Origin: Ryuthela nishihirai
Lineage: Eukaryota; Arthropoda; Arachnida; Araneae; Heptathelidae
Length of the DNA stretch: 64,000 nucleotides
Assembly (NCBI GenBank): GCA_038380435.1
Contig: JAWZYU010000034.1
Coordinates: 44,392,901-44,456,900, forward strand
Direction: 5' to 3'
The translations under genes were made by a program, and so were the position numbers. Of this stretch, positions 1 to 10,210 are shown one piece after another (the stretch's first letter is position 1; each line of letters opens with the position of its first letter). The notes beneath the pieces are model-generated. The model made no database searches, was not told where the DNA came from, and was given only the letters and a program-made list of their open reading frames with translations.

Positions 1-144
1 ATTTTTATTATCTTTGAAAAAAAAAGTATCCCATATTCGCCAGAAGCGTGTAATTTTTCTTCTGTAAATCAATAGTTGTTTTCTGATTTGAATTGACGTC
101 GTTCTATTGACAATTCTCTCATTCGTTCTATTTTATTTTCCTAG

Positions 145-336
145 TTAACCTTTTCGGGTCAGTTCGTCATTCTCTTCTGCACCCTGGCCATAAGTCTCCT
201 CACCACCACCGCCGTCATGATCGCCTTGAAATTCGAGACGAGGAGAAGTTACGGGGCTTTCCTTCTGGCTCTCTACGCGGCTTTCGTCGTTCTGGCTGTG
301 CTCGAAGAATCTCAAGTCTTTCATTGGAACTTATAA
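145..336 (+). CDS. Last coding exon of a probable K+-dependent Na+/Ca2+ exchanger (SLC24/NCKX-like), C-terminus
   Basis: An open frame of 63 codons runs from a good splice acceptor (pyrimidine tract ending CTAG at 141-144) to TAA at 334-336, with no internal ATG start needed. It encodes two hydrophobic helices, FVILFCTLAISLLTTTAVMI and, after a short charged linker (KFETRRSYG), AFLLALYAAFVVLAVL, followed by a short tail ending HWNL. Two terminal membrane helices separated by a K/R-rich linker containing R-x-x-G is how NCKX-type cation exchangers end. They exchange Na+ for Ca2+ plus K+ at the plasma membrane. The rest of the gene lies left of the window. Family assignment is from pattern memory; a different multi-pass transporter cannot be excluded. 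Codon use is GC-richer than the surroundings, as expected of a real exon. Confidence 0.6.
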   Translation, partial: LTFSGQFVILFCTLAISLLTTTAVMIALKFETRRSYGAFLLALYAAFVVLAVLEESQVFHWNL

Positions 337-656
337 CCACGATGGACTCGGGCCGAATCGAAATAAGACAAGGACAGCATTTTCACTGCAATCCATCACA
401 GATTCAGTTCTGCTGCAGGATCGTCTTTGAAAACCAAATAAACAGTCGGAGTTGACATCCCCTAACGCGAATGTTAACGAAAAGACATAAAGATAGTTAG
501 CGTAGGAACAAAGATTAAAAAGAAGATTTCGCTGCTTGAAGTCAGAAGAGAATGAAATTTATTTTACATACACCTACACTTATTGGCCACTTTATTCGAT
601 ACTGTTCTGCGTAATGCCAAGAGTTATTCAGAAATAGAACTTAGTAACTTCTTAGA
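337..656 (+). other. 3' UTR and flank of the exchanger gene
   Basis: Non-coding sequence after the stop codon. A canonical AATAAA poly(A) signal lies at 437-442, about 100 bp past the stop. Nothing else is recognised before the SINE fragment that follows. Confidence 0.5.
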
Positions 657-908
657 TAAGAGGGATGCCGATGGATTTGGAAAGACCGCCATCCATCGGA
701 TGGGACGTAAAGCGTGATTCTGTATTCAGGATAAATTTTTCTATGCACTCCAAAGAACACGCTGGATGGCCTTGACGGTAGGCTACTGTGTCCTAACAGC
801 TGTCCAATGGGTTCCTTTCCCCCAACCTTCTTGAGTTTTTGGGGTTCCTCTGATTTGGCCATTTAGTCCATTGGATGCAGAAAAGTGCCGCTCAGAGGTA
901 AACAACCC
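657..908 (+). mobile_element. SINE-A fragment, 5'-truncated
   Basis: Matches the body and 3' end of SINE-A: the GATGGGACGT motif, the TTAAAGAACACGCTGGATGG-like block, the cytosine-rich AACCTTCT block, and the terminal GCCGCTCAGAGGTAAACAAC. The tRNA-like head is missing. About 20-25 percent diverged by eye from the fresh copies. Confidence 0.75.
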
Positions 909-2055
909 AATTCTTGCATAAGCTTTTTATGAAAAAAAGGTAATTTAATAATCTCAATAAAATCCGTTTCAATATCAGTTTCCAACAGTATGGTTCAGTA
1001 TTTAAAGAGTTGCTGAAACAAACGTTTAGTCAGCTCGTGTTCCAAAAAACATTGAAAATTGGCGAAAATTAACACAATTATTACGCGAACTTATAAAAAT
1101 ACCCTTCACTGCAACAGTTATTGCTTTCGTTTTAACTTTTTTTTATTCACTTTTAAGAACAACTATTTAAACTGGCATTTTTACTTTTAAATATTTTAAT
1201 TTCGGTCTCTCTAAATGCCGAACGAATATTGTTGAAAATCGAGATTGAAATAGATTCGATTGAGATTTTTAAATTATCTTCAGTCATATTTTGTCATAAA
1301 AAGCGTGTTGAAGAACTTTACTGAGTTCTGTATCTCAGTTACTATTGAGATGTAACATGGAATTGTGCCAAAAAAAAAAGTGATCGTTGTGTGTATATGT
1401 ATTACTTTCGAATCAGTTTTAATTTATACATAAGACTTTGGACGTCTATATTTTACATTCGTATTAAATATTCATCAAATTTATTCGGTAGGTCCAGTCC
1501 TACCTAAGATAAACGGTTCTGATCTACACACACAGGAAAGTCAATGTAATAATCAGAAGATAAAAATTATCTTCAGATGAACAGAAGAGAGAAAATCTTT
1601 TCTGCAAATGAACAAGTTTAAATATGCAACACACTACGTTTCGATTTTCAAAATGATGAAAAAATAAATGATGTTAGAGTATTTTTTTTTCTCTTTAGTT
1701 TTTTTTTTTGCTTTATATACTTATTTGGTGATTTTGTTTTTAATTTCTAAAAGTGTGCCAAAAATATTATGACTGTGAAAAAAAAAAAAACAATATCGAG
1801 ATATTCGAATAAGAAATTCATCATATTTTTTCTTGGGCTCTTAAAAAGAAAGTGAGCGGGGGAGGGAATTTTTTTTTCATCAACACCGTCCTCAACAATT
1901 ATCGCTTTATCATTTGCGAAACTTTTTAAAAAAAAAATTTTAAAAATTTAAAAATTTTTTCGAAATTTTTTAAAAAATTTTCTTAAATTTTTTAAAAAAT
2001 TTAAGAAGAGGGTTCTTACAAAATCAAATTCCTTTATTATTATTATTATATATCA
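909..2055. repeat. AT-rich intergenic DNA with an eroded copy of the 29.8-kb inverted-repeat element
   Basis: Between about 945 and 1290 the sequence shares blocks (GAACGAATATTGTTGAAAAT, ATCTCAATAAA, TATTTAAAGAGTT) with the element at 29819-30295 and with 49375-49610, so it is a decayed member of that family. The rest is AT-rich with homopolymer runs; 1920-2010 is a self-complementary A/T tract. No gene seen. Confidence 0.5.
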
Positions 2056-2260
2056 GTGCCCGATCTAGGGGGGGCATGGGAGTCATTTCCTCCCCCCGCC
2101 CCTTTCAGAATGCTGGTAAAAGTTATAGAGGCAGAAAATAGTAAAACTTATGAGTTTATAACCTCACTTTTTTTTCCCGGCGCGATTGAATATCTTGCCC
2201 TCCCCTTTAATTTGTTTTTTTTATCGACTCGAGCCTGTTAGATACACTTGAACATTTATG
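2050..2260 (+). repeat. Dispersed repeat shared with 33.66 kb
   Basis: The start (CCCGATCTAGGGGGGGCATG, then CCCCTTTCAGAATG) is echoed at 33670-33720, where the same two blocks recur in the same order. No coding capacity recognised. Confidence 0.4.
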
Positions 2261-2281
2261 CAAACGTAAAAACAATATGCA

Positions 2282-2515
2282 TGAAATAATAAGCTACCGA
2301 CAAAAATTGGTGTTGCCGTGAATGGGATTCGAACACACATCTCCTGGAAACATCCAGTTCTGCTAAGCACTACACCATCATCGGCTAACGTTTTTCTTCA
2401 GCTGGTGTGAGTTATAAACTTTACGGATTTTTTATTTGATTCGCACAGTGGCGCCACATATCCGGGAAATGGACAACTGTGTTGTCACATGGAGATAGAA
2501 TTTAATATGGCGACA
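2282..2515 (-). mobile_element. SINE-C copy with a tRNA-like head
   Basis: On the minus strand it holds a tRNA-like block with a B-box-like GTTCGAATCCC and an A-box region around GTAGTGCTTAG. It also has the family block with CACAGTGGCGCCA and TCCGGGAA. The same segments recur at 21761-21925 and, split, at 45660-46330. Confidence 0.65.
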
Positions 2516-2989
2516 TTCGCAAGAATTATTACGACTTCCATCAAACTTTAATTATTCATGAGACATAAATGATTTTCAAACCAAATAATATTTAGTTTTT
2601 TTCAGCTCAAAACACAGGGCGTCCGAAAAATAAACGTGGGTTTTCGAGAACCAATACGTAGAAAAATAATACCCCTATTCAACTTCATACAGCTGCAACG
2701 TATCCCTTGATCATTGCTCTGCCGCTTCTCTTAGTCTGCCTTTCGTATGATCGAGAACTCAAATTTTATCCCTATAAAGTTAACGTCGATGAATTTTACG
2801 AATCAGTCCAATAAAACTGATCGACGTTAACTTCAGAGTGATATCTTCCTTAACATCAATATATTACATATAAATTGGTCAAATACAACACTTTACAGCA
2901 ATGCGAAATAAATAAGGCGTTGGAACTTTATAAGTAATGCTTTCACGGTAAGATATGGCATCAACTATACGAATGAAAGTGAATGAATG

Positions 2990-3590
2990 AAATGCAATAT
3001 TGAAAGGAAAGTTTGAAGACCTTAAGGATCGCCAATAGGGAATGTGGCCTCCTCCAATGCAAGCCTGAAAACGTTGTTTCATGTCCTTAATAAGATAACT
3101 CAAAGACTCACAAGACAGTGAATCCTAAATGTTGGTGTTTAAGCATTATTCAACACTTTAATGGTTCCGATAAAGGATTAGCAGGTAGTCGACTTGTCAC
3201 CAGAAGTCATCCCTAGAGATGTTCAATGACGATGCAATCCGGTAACATGGTAGCCAGTCCATAAGTTGGATACCTTGATCTCGGAGATATTCATTGGTGC
3301 AAACAAGTCTTATCACCCTTTAGTACAAATTCGTGGCCCATGTAATTGAATAGGGTTTATCACAAGAGTCTAGGACATCATCTTGATATTTGTGAGCATT
3401 GAAAGCACCTGTCTAAAATGCATGGCGATTCTGTACGACCACCTAGTGGAAACCTAGCCCAGACTGTTAAACCACCACCACAAAGATTCTCTAAATGAAT
3501 TGAATTGCGAGTTTCTCTCTCTAGATGAACTTAAGTCGTAAGCCAATTTTTAGGCAAAAACTATCTCTGAAGAGAACATTACACTGATCG
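2990..3590 (-). pseudogene. Eroded Tc1-like transposase
   Basis: Minus-strand reading, with several frame changes, gives pieces in the order expected of a Tc1 DDE transposase C-terminal half. There is an IEHLW-like block near 3220, then LIKDMKQRFQACIGGGHIPY near 3035-3100, which resembles the usual end of these proteins (SM-x-x-R-x-x-x-x-I-x-x-x-GGHTPY). No intact frame longer than 74 codons remains. No terminal repeats were found. Confidence 0.55.
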
Positions 3591-3857
3591 TGAAACCAGA
3601 TTACATGTATAACGATCGTTGAAAAGCAAAGTGGATAATCTTAATATCTGGGTAATGACTGAGGGATTTTTCTGTCGTCACACAACTCTGTGCGTTGCTT
3701 TTAATTTTGGTTGTGGGTCGTATGCCTTTTATCTTTTTTATTTAACCGCGTTTGGCGCAACATAGCCCTTGTTACTCTGACGCCATGGAACCCCAAACAA
3801 TCAAAGTCCTCACACAGGAAACTCACATATACATGGCAGGAGATATCGTTAGCTTTA

Positions 3858-4092
3858 GAAAGGTTGCCTTTCGTCCTGGTGGGACGTAAAGCCCCTTGCA
3901 CAAGAAAACCGTATCCTGTGATCTTTAAAGAACACACTGGATGGTTTTGACTGAAGGCTTCATCTGTCTCCTAACAGCTGTCCATCCCCTTCCCCAACTT
4001 GATCTGCGCCCTTTGGGTCTATGTAACCTAGCCATTTAGTCTACTAAACTGTGAGCAAAAAAATGATACTCTCAGGTCAAAGAACAAAATAA
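3858..4092 (+). mobile_element. SINE-A fragment, old
   Basis: Contains GGGACGTAAAGCC, TTTAAAGAACACACTGGATGG, CTCCTAACAGCTGTCC and a terminal CTCTCAGGTCAAAG, all in SINE-A order. The head is missing and the copy is strongly diverged. Confidence 0.65.
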
Positions 4093-4983
4093 TATTTTTT
4101 GTCATAATTTTTAGTGTTTTGCGAAATCATCAAGCTGGATTGCGTTGATCGACGGGCCCGCACCTACCCTAACATGTGCCCTATGTGTCCCTCATTCTCC
4201 ATTGGGACTCTGTTCATTGCGAAACAACCCAACGTCTTACTTAAATTATTGAGAATTCGTTACTTCTGGCTTATAAGTACACAAGAGGATGTCAAAGCCC
4301 ACGTTCGCTAAGAGTATTAATATAAATGATGTTACCTATAAGAAAGAACGTGACCTATGATTCCTCTTTCGGTTACGGAATTTCGACATGGGGGTGACAT
4401 CATTTCCGCTCTCAGAATACATAACTAACTACCTTTATATAATCCACTGCTGCGTTAGCAAAGCATGGTGAATGCGACGATTGTTTATTGCCACACAAGA
4501 CAATTGCACACCTGTGTGGTACGTTCTGGGAAAAGATTTCTGCAAGCCAGTGGTTAAGACGCACATACACTTCAATATCGTTTGGTATTTCGAGGGTTTC
4601 TGGAGTCGTAAGAGACAGCTTAGCATACAGCGAAGAGTCCTCAGCTGCTTCTCGGCTCACAAGCGTGGGTTCCAAAAACGATTGCAGCTTCTACCAGACA
4701 AATGAGATTAATATTTGTTTCCCGCGGTAACTGTTGTAGAGGGCGTTCCAGTTTCCGCTTTCGGTGACTCGTTACATGACGTTCGTGGATGCCGAGATTT
4801 AGCGAAGGCTTTCATTTTCTGATACCAAACATCGATAAAGCATTTATGATTGTCATTTAGCAAGAGGTTTGCAGGCATTTGATTGATTTTTTTTTCCCAT
4901 TGCTTTCTGCCTGTTATGTGTCTTCTGGTTTCTCAGTCGTTTACTATGCGCGTCTGATCGTCCGTGAGTGGGCTTCTAAAAGA
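4093..4983. other. Unassigned intergenic stretch with a possible minus-strand exon
   Basis: No repeat family recognised. A minus-strand open frame (4675-4412, 87 codons from ATG) begins MEPTLVSREAAEDSS and is preceded on that strand by a pyrimidine-rich run ending TAG, a possible splice acceptor. Open frames also exist on the plus strand of the same stretch, so coding status is undecided. Confidence 0.25.
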
Positions 4984-5366
4984 GTTGGGTTGTTTTACCT
5001 CTGAGCGGTACTTTTTTGCACATCATGGCTAAATGGCCAGGTCACAAGAACCCCGAAGGCTCAGAGAAGGTTGGGGGAGGGGACCCATTGGAACAGCTGT
5101 TGGGAGACAGATGGTAGCCTCCCGTCAAGGCCATCCAGCGTGTTCTTTAACGTGCACAGGGTATGACTCTCCCGCACACGGGGCCACGGCTTAACGTCCC
5201 ATCCGACGGACGGCGGCCTTTCCAAGCCCATCGGTGTCCCCTACTGACCGTGGGCAGGGCGGGGAATTTTGCAGAGATAAATCTCAATGCTGACCCAGCT
5301 GGGACTCGAACCTGGGAACTACAGATTACGAACCTGGCGCGCTACCGACTGAGCCACCCCCGCCCC
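4984..5366 (-). mobile_element. SINE-A, full length
   Basis: Full-length copy. Read on the minus strand it starts with GGGGCGGGGGTGGCTCAGTC, whose TGGCTCAGTCGG is a pol III A box. The anticodon-loop position reads CTCGTAA, so the anticodon is CGT. The B box GGTTCGAGTCC follows. The body ends with the GCTCAGAGGTAAAACAACCC signature. The tRNA head is about 75 bp of a 380-bp unit, so this is a SINE and not a tRNA gene. Confidence 0.9.
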
Positions 5367-5814
5367 AAGTTTAACAACATCGATTCATGCTGTTAATCAG
5401 ATAATCCAGAGAAAGGCAAGACGGTCAAGTCCACTGAGCGACAAGAGCAGTCCTGGAGGGTTTGGGGAAGGGGGAAGGTATGCTGGTAAGAGTAACAGAG
5501 GGAAAAAAAATTATTAAACTTATTATTTTTCATGTACCTTTCAAGAAATTATTTAAAGACCTGTGAAACGGTGGGGGAAATGCTATACTGCATTGAATAT
5601 CCAGTTTTATTTTTACATTTTTCGCGCATGATTGTGTTTCTTCCCCCCCCCCCCGGATTTTTTTTTTACATTCGGAACTGTCTCCATCGACCACGTGCAA
5701 GACGGTAATGGTCTCTAAATGAATTCAAGTCCACTTAGTCAGACTTCCACCACCAAATGCACTTCTCTCGACAATATTATGGAGCCGATTGCGGGCTCCC
5801 CCTTTCCAGATCAG
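5367..5814. other. Intergenic, no gene seen
   Basis: Contains an A-rich segment with GGTATGCTGGTAAGAGTAAC (resembling 2110-2140), a run of about 13 C at 5644-5655, and unassigned sequence. Confidence 0.4.
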
Positions 5815-5816
5815 TA

Positions 5817-6823
5817 CAGTCGCTCAAAAAAGTATCCGAACACTATGGCCGATGACAGAATTCAGAAAAAATATCTGGCAACGATTTTTTTTTTAGAAGT
5901 TAGTGATCTGGCAGCCTTCGTGTCACGTGATTACAGAATTCAGGAAAAATATCTGGAGCGTGTTCAGCAACTGTACACGCTCCAGTTACCGTTCACAGCA
6001 AACTGGAGCGTGTGCAGTAACTGCACACGTGAATTCAGGAAAAATATCTGGAGCGTGTTCAGCAACTGTCCAGTTACCGTTCACAGCAAACTGGAGCGTG
6101 TGCAGTAACTGCACACGCTCCAGTTTGCTGTGAACGGTAACTGCACACGCTCAATATTTCCGTGAGTGAGCCCATACGATCTAGTATCGAAATAATATGA
6201 CCACCTACAGTCGCTCAAAAAAGTATCCGAACACTATAGTTGACTACAGAATTCAGAAAAAATATCTGGCAACGATTTTTTTTTTAGAAGTTAGTGATCT
6301 GGCAGCCTTCGTGTCACGTGATTACAGAATTCAGGAAAAATATCTGGAGCGTGTTCAGCAACTGTACACGCTCCAGTTACCGTTCACAGCAAACTGGAGC
6401 GTGTGCAGTAACTGCACACGTGAATTCAGGAAAAATATCTGGAGCGTGTTCAGCAACTGTCCAGTTACCGTTCACAGCAAACTGGAGCGTGTGCAGTAAC
6501 TGCACACGCTCCAGTTTGCTGTGAACGGTAACTGCACACGCTCAATATTTCCGTGAGTGAGCCCATACGATCTAGTATCGAAATAATATGACCACCTACA
6601 GTCGCTCAAAAAAGTATCCGAACACTATGGTTGACTACAGAATTCAGAAAAAATATCTGGCAACGATTTTTTTTTTTTTAGAAATTAGTGATCTGGCAGC
6701 CTTCGTGTCACGTGACACGAAGGCTGCCAGATCACTAATTTCTAAAAAAAAAAAATCGTTGCCAGATATTTTTTCTGAATTCTGTCATCGGCCATAGTGT
6801 TCGGATACTTTTTTGAGCGACTG
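5817..6823. mobile_element. Composite palindromic MITE (MITE-1 family) with 391-bp internal duplication
   Basis: Bounded by TA dinucleotides (5815-5816, 6824-6825) and terminal inverted repeats starting CAGTCGCTCAAAAAAGTATC. Start signatures recur at 5817, 6208 and 6599, exactly 391 bp apart. The outer left arm (GGCCGATGACAG, near 5848) pairs with the outer right end (CTGTCATCGGCC, near 6783). The two internal left arms carry TTGACTACAG instead, so the outer ends belong to one unit. Inside are further palindromes around CTGGAGCGTGTGCAGTAAC. A TA target and no coding capacity fit a Tc1/mariner-type MITE. Confidence 0.85.
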
Positions 6824-6825
6824 TA

Positions 6826-7104
6826 CATGTCTGCTGTCCGATTGTACTTTATATATATTTTTAAATATAGTGTACATCACTGGTGAGACTATTATGTATT
6901 GATTAGCAATGTACACCTCTCAAAAAATTTGTGTAGTGCAGTGGCAAAGAGTGTATGATAAATTTTGGAAGCAACAGATAAAAGGAGATTGTGAAGCTGA
7001 TGCAGTTACATTGTCTATAGATTATAGATCACTGGTTAATTATTAAATTACTTGTCAGACACCAGTGATCTGTGAGATCATAGTATCGATCACTTGTTAG
7101 TCAT
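6826..7104. other. Intergenic, AT-rich, no gene seen
   Basis: Some short motifs (GATCACTGGTTAA, CACTTGTTAGTCA) already foreshadow the tandem repeats at 7.68-8.34 kb. Confidence 0.4.
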
Positions 7105-7259
7105 GTTAAAGAACAAGCTGGATGGCCTTAATGGGAGACTGCCATCTGTTTCCTAACAGTTCCGCAGTGGGTACCCTTCCACCAACCTACTCTGAGCCCT
7201 TGGACTCCTTGTGACCTGGACATTTAGCCTTTTTGTATAAAATGGTGCCGCTCAGAGGT
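7105..7259 (+). mobile_element. SINE-A fragment, host of a second SINE-A
   Basis: Starts at TTAAAGAACAAGCTGGATGG and reaches GCCGCTCAGAGGT. It is interrupted by the copy that follows; CTCAGAGGT is repeated at 7652-7660 on the other side and there runs on into the AAA tail. Confidence 0.75.
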
Positions 7260-7651
7260 TTGGGTTAGGTTGTTTTACCTCTGAGCGGCGCTTTTTTGCA
7301 CGCCATGGGCTAAATGGCCAGGTCACATGGACCCCGTAGGCTCAGAGAAGGTTGGGGGAGGGGACCCACTGGAACAGCTGTTGGGAGACAGATGGTAGCC
7401 TCCCGTCAAGGCCATCCAGCGTGTTCTTTAACGTGCACAGCGTATGGCTCTCACGCACACGGGGACACGGCTTAACGTCCCATCCGACGGACGGCGGCCT
7501 TTCCAAGCCCATCGGTGTCCTCTACTGACCGTGGGCAGGGCGGGGAATTTTGCGGAGATAAATCTCAACGCTGACCAAGCTGGGACTCGAACCTGGGAAC
7601 TACAGATTACGAGCCTGGCGCGCTACCGACTGAGCCACCCCCGCCCCACCC
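7260..7651 (-). mobile_element. SINE-A, full length, inserted in an older SINE-A
   Basis: Complete unit with a tRNA-like head at the right end (minus strand) and the terminal TTGTTTTACCTCTGAGCGG at the left. Flanked by the 9-bp duplication CTCAGAGGT (7251-7259 and 7652-7660), so it inserted into the tail of the + strand copy. Confidence 0.85.
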
Positions 7652-7660
7652 CTCAGAGGT

Positions 7661-8374
7661 AAAAATCAACAACTTGTCAGTAAACTGACTGAGTTAACAT
7701 TCACTTGTTAGTCAGTCAGTGATCTTTGAGATCATTGGTTGATGAGATTTCAGTCACTTGATACGCAGTCAGTGATATTTGGATAATTGGTTTACTGAGT
7801 TATCAATCACTTATTAGTAAGGCACTGATGATCTTCACGATCATTGGTTGACTCAGTTATTAATCACTAGTTAGTAAAGCATTGATATACGAGATCATTG
7901 GTTGGCTGAGTTATCAATCACTTGCTAGTCAATCGCTGATTAATCGGAAATCATCAGATCTTTTGAGATAATAGGTTGACTGAGTTATCAATCACTTGTT
8001 AGTCATCCACTGATGTATGAGTTCACTGGTTGATTTAGTTATTAATCACTTGTTAGTCATCTATTGATCTTTGAGATTATTGGTTGACTCAGTTATCAAT
8101 CACTGATTTATGAGATCTTCGGCTAATTGAGCTATCAATCACTTGTTAGTCAACCACTGATTTACGAGAGCATTGGTTGACTGAATCATCCATCACTTGT
8201 CAGTCACAACAGTGATCTACGAGATCTCTGGTTGATTGAATTATCAATTACAATAGAGGAGTGATCTGTGAGATTATTGATCAGTTATCAATGACTTGCC
8301 AAGTCAACCTATGATCTATGAAATCAGTAATTTTATAAGATCACTGGTTCATCAATAAGTTATTGGTAGATCAA
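7661..8374. repeat. Degenerate tandem repeat, units of roughly 55-65 bp
   Basis: Recurring blocks GAGATCATTGGTTGACTGAG, TTATCAATCACTTGTTAGTC and ACTGATCTATGAG alternate about a dozen times with substitutions and small indels. No open frame. Period estimated by eye. Confidence 0.75.
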
Positions 8375-9608
8375 TCAACGTTGTGCTTAATAGAATTAAG
8401 AATCTGGTTGAGAGTCAATTGCGTGATGAGCAATGTGGATTCAGAAGTGGTAGGGGATGTGTGGATCAGATATTTTCACTTAGGCAGATTCTTGAGAAAT
8501 GTTTAGAGTTTCAGAAACCTTTGGTTGCTAGCTTTGTTGATTTCAAAAAGGCTTTCGACTCTGTTGATCGTCATAATTTGTGGTTGATTGTGAAATCATA
8601 TGGTATATCTGAGAAGTTAGTTACCATAATGAAAGCTCTCTATAATAACACTGAGTCGTGTGTGAGAGTTGGTAAGTCTTGTAGCAATTGGTTTAGCATT
8701 ACGTCTGGTGTTCGACAAGGGTGCATTTTGTCTCCTTTTCTCTTTAGCTTGGTTATTGATTATGCTATGCGAAATTCACTTCAAGGGAAAGATTTTGGCC
8801 TTAAATGGGCTGGAGATACGAAAGTTTCTGATTTAGATTATGCTGATGATTTAGCCCTTTTGGCAAATGATGTTGATGAGATGAACTCTTTCATTCGAGC
8901 TGTTGATGAGACTGGTAGTAGAGTAGGTTTGGTTATAAACAGAGAGAAAACTAAAGGGATGAAAATTGGTCAGGCAGGCTGTGATTCAGTTAATCTGAAT
9001 GGTTGCAGTCTTGAACAGATGTCACAGTTTAATTACCTTGGGAGCTATGTAACAGATACTGGTGATGTGCGGCATGAGATTAACAGACGAATAGGGATTG
9101 CTGCCGGGACTTTTAAGAATCTATGGAGATTGTGGAGAAATAGGCATATACACCTAAAGACTAAAATTAGACTGTATAATAGTTTGGTTCTTTCTAGGGT
9201 TAGTTATGGTAGTGAAACTTGGACACTTTGTAAACAAGATAACAGGAAACTAGATGCTTTTGATTCCAGATGCTTACGCAGTATCTTGGGCATTAGATGG
9301 TTCAACTTTGTAACTAATGATGAGGTTAGGCAAAGGAGTTTGCAACCTCCTTTAAGCAGCATATTGTGCAGAGAGAGACTCCGTTGGTTTGGCCATGTTG
9401 CCCGTATGAATAATTATAGATTGGCGAATAGGGTTATGAACAGTGTGCCTAAAGGCTCAGAAAGAAGGGGAGACCTAGGATGCGGTGGGCAGACAATGTC
9501 AAACAGGACCTTGTTAGAATTGGTGTGAAGTGGCCAGATGCAGTAGATGTAGCTCAGGATAGACTTGCTTGGAGAACTAAATTGCACGGTCTGGTTGGAC
9601 CTCCGTAG
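8375..9608 (+). pseudogene. 5'-truncated RTE-like LINE: reverse transcriptase and C-terminal region
   Basis: Open from about 8383 and about 95 percent identical by eye to 25453-26707 in the longer copy. It carries RT motifs: SFVDFKKAFDSVDR, GVRQGCILSPFLFS, and the catalytic YADD box near 8836. The C-terminal part has GSETWTLCKQ and RLRWFGHVARM, as in RTE-type elements. One C is missing near 9455 (AAAGGCTCAG against AAAGGCCTCAG in the other copy), so the last 50 or so codons are out of frame and the ORF stops at 9528. All of the endonuclease is absent: a dead-on-arrival insertion. Confidence 0.85.
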
Positions 9609-9620
9609 CCCATGGCTGCT

Positions 9621-9698
<78 letters not shown>
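9621..9698 (+). repeat. (GAT)n microsatellite at the LINE 3' end
   Basis: About 26 uninterrupted GAT triplets directly follow the LINE 3' end. Short-repeat tails instead of poly(A) are typical of RTE-clade LINEs. The open serine frame on the minus strand is an artefact of the triplet. Confidence 0.9.
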
Positions 9699-9837
9699 GA
9701 TCAATCAACGAATGATCTCTAAAAACTTCGTGACTTAATTACTCATTCTCATTGTCTTGATTACTTCGGAAATTTCCATATACGCTTCGTCTCTGCTGCC
9801 AATGTGTGATAAATCTCTGACTATATACCTGAAGTGC

Positions 9838-10040
9838 CGTCCCGTGGCCGAGTGGTTAGCACGCTTGGCTACTTGATCTAAGGGACCTGGGTTCGAGCCC
9901 CGGATTAGGCATGGATGTGTGTGTCGTTTTTCTGCTGAGGTCCTGCCATCCTCTCAGATCTCCTACTGTGGCATATAAACTGACAGGCTACTGTCAGACC
10001 TCTGTGGCAAGCAGCTGCTTGAGGGGGTATTTTATTTATA
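9838..10040 (+). mobile_element. SINE-B, tRNA-derived
   Basis: The head GTGGCCGAGTGGTTAGCACG contains a pol III A-box-like element, and GGTTCGAGCCCCG is the B box. The body has TGCTGAGGTCCTGCCATC, AAACTGACAGGCT and the terminal GCAAGCAGCTGCTTGAGGGG. Close relatives are at 21531, 28972, 30895 and 49050. Confidence 0.85.
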
Positions 10041-10146
10041 CCTGTAAAGCTGATTCTACTCTAGAGGAAAATGTGGCCTTATCTCCCAATCGACTGCTGT
10101 CTCGTATTAGCCAGCGGTGCACAGCGACCACATACAGCAGCTGTTT

Positions 10147-10210
10147 CTCAGACTAGACTTGTTTGCATAATTAAATTACACTGTCTGGTTAAACCTCCGT
10201 AGCTTATTGG
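10147..10210 (+). mobile_element. Short relic of the LINE 3' end
   Basis: CAGACTAGACTTGTTTGCAT through ACCTCCGTAGCTTA aligns with the last 60 bp of the two LINE copies (9556-9612 and 26655-26712), with about 15 percent differences. Confidence 0.6.

Noticed and set aside
5163..5396. Recurrent 70-100-codon frames in SINE-A (for example LNVPSDGRRPFQAHRCPLLT)
   Set aside because: They recur at every SINE-A copy and are by-products of a non-coding pol III-derived element.
9414..9704. Minus-strand poly-serine frame
   Set aside because: It is the complement of the (GAT)n microsatellite and the LINE 3' end.
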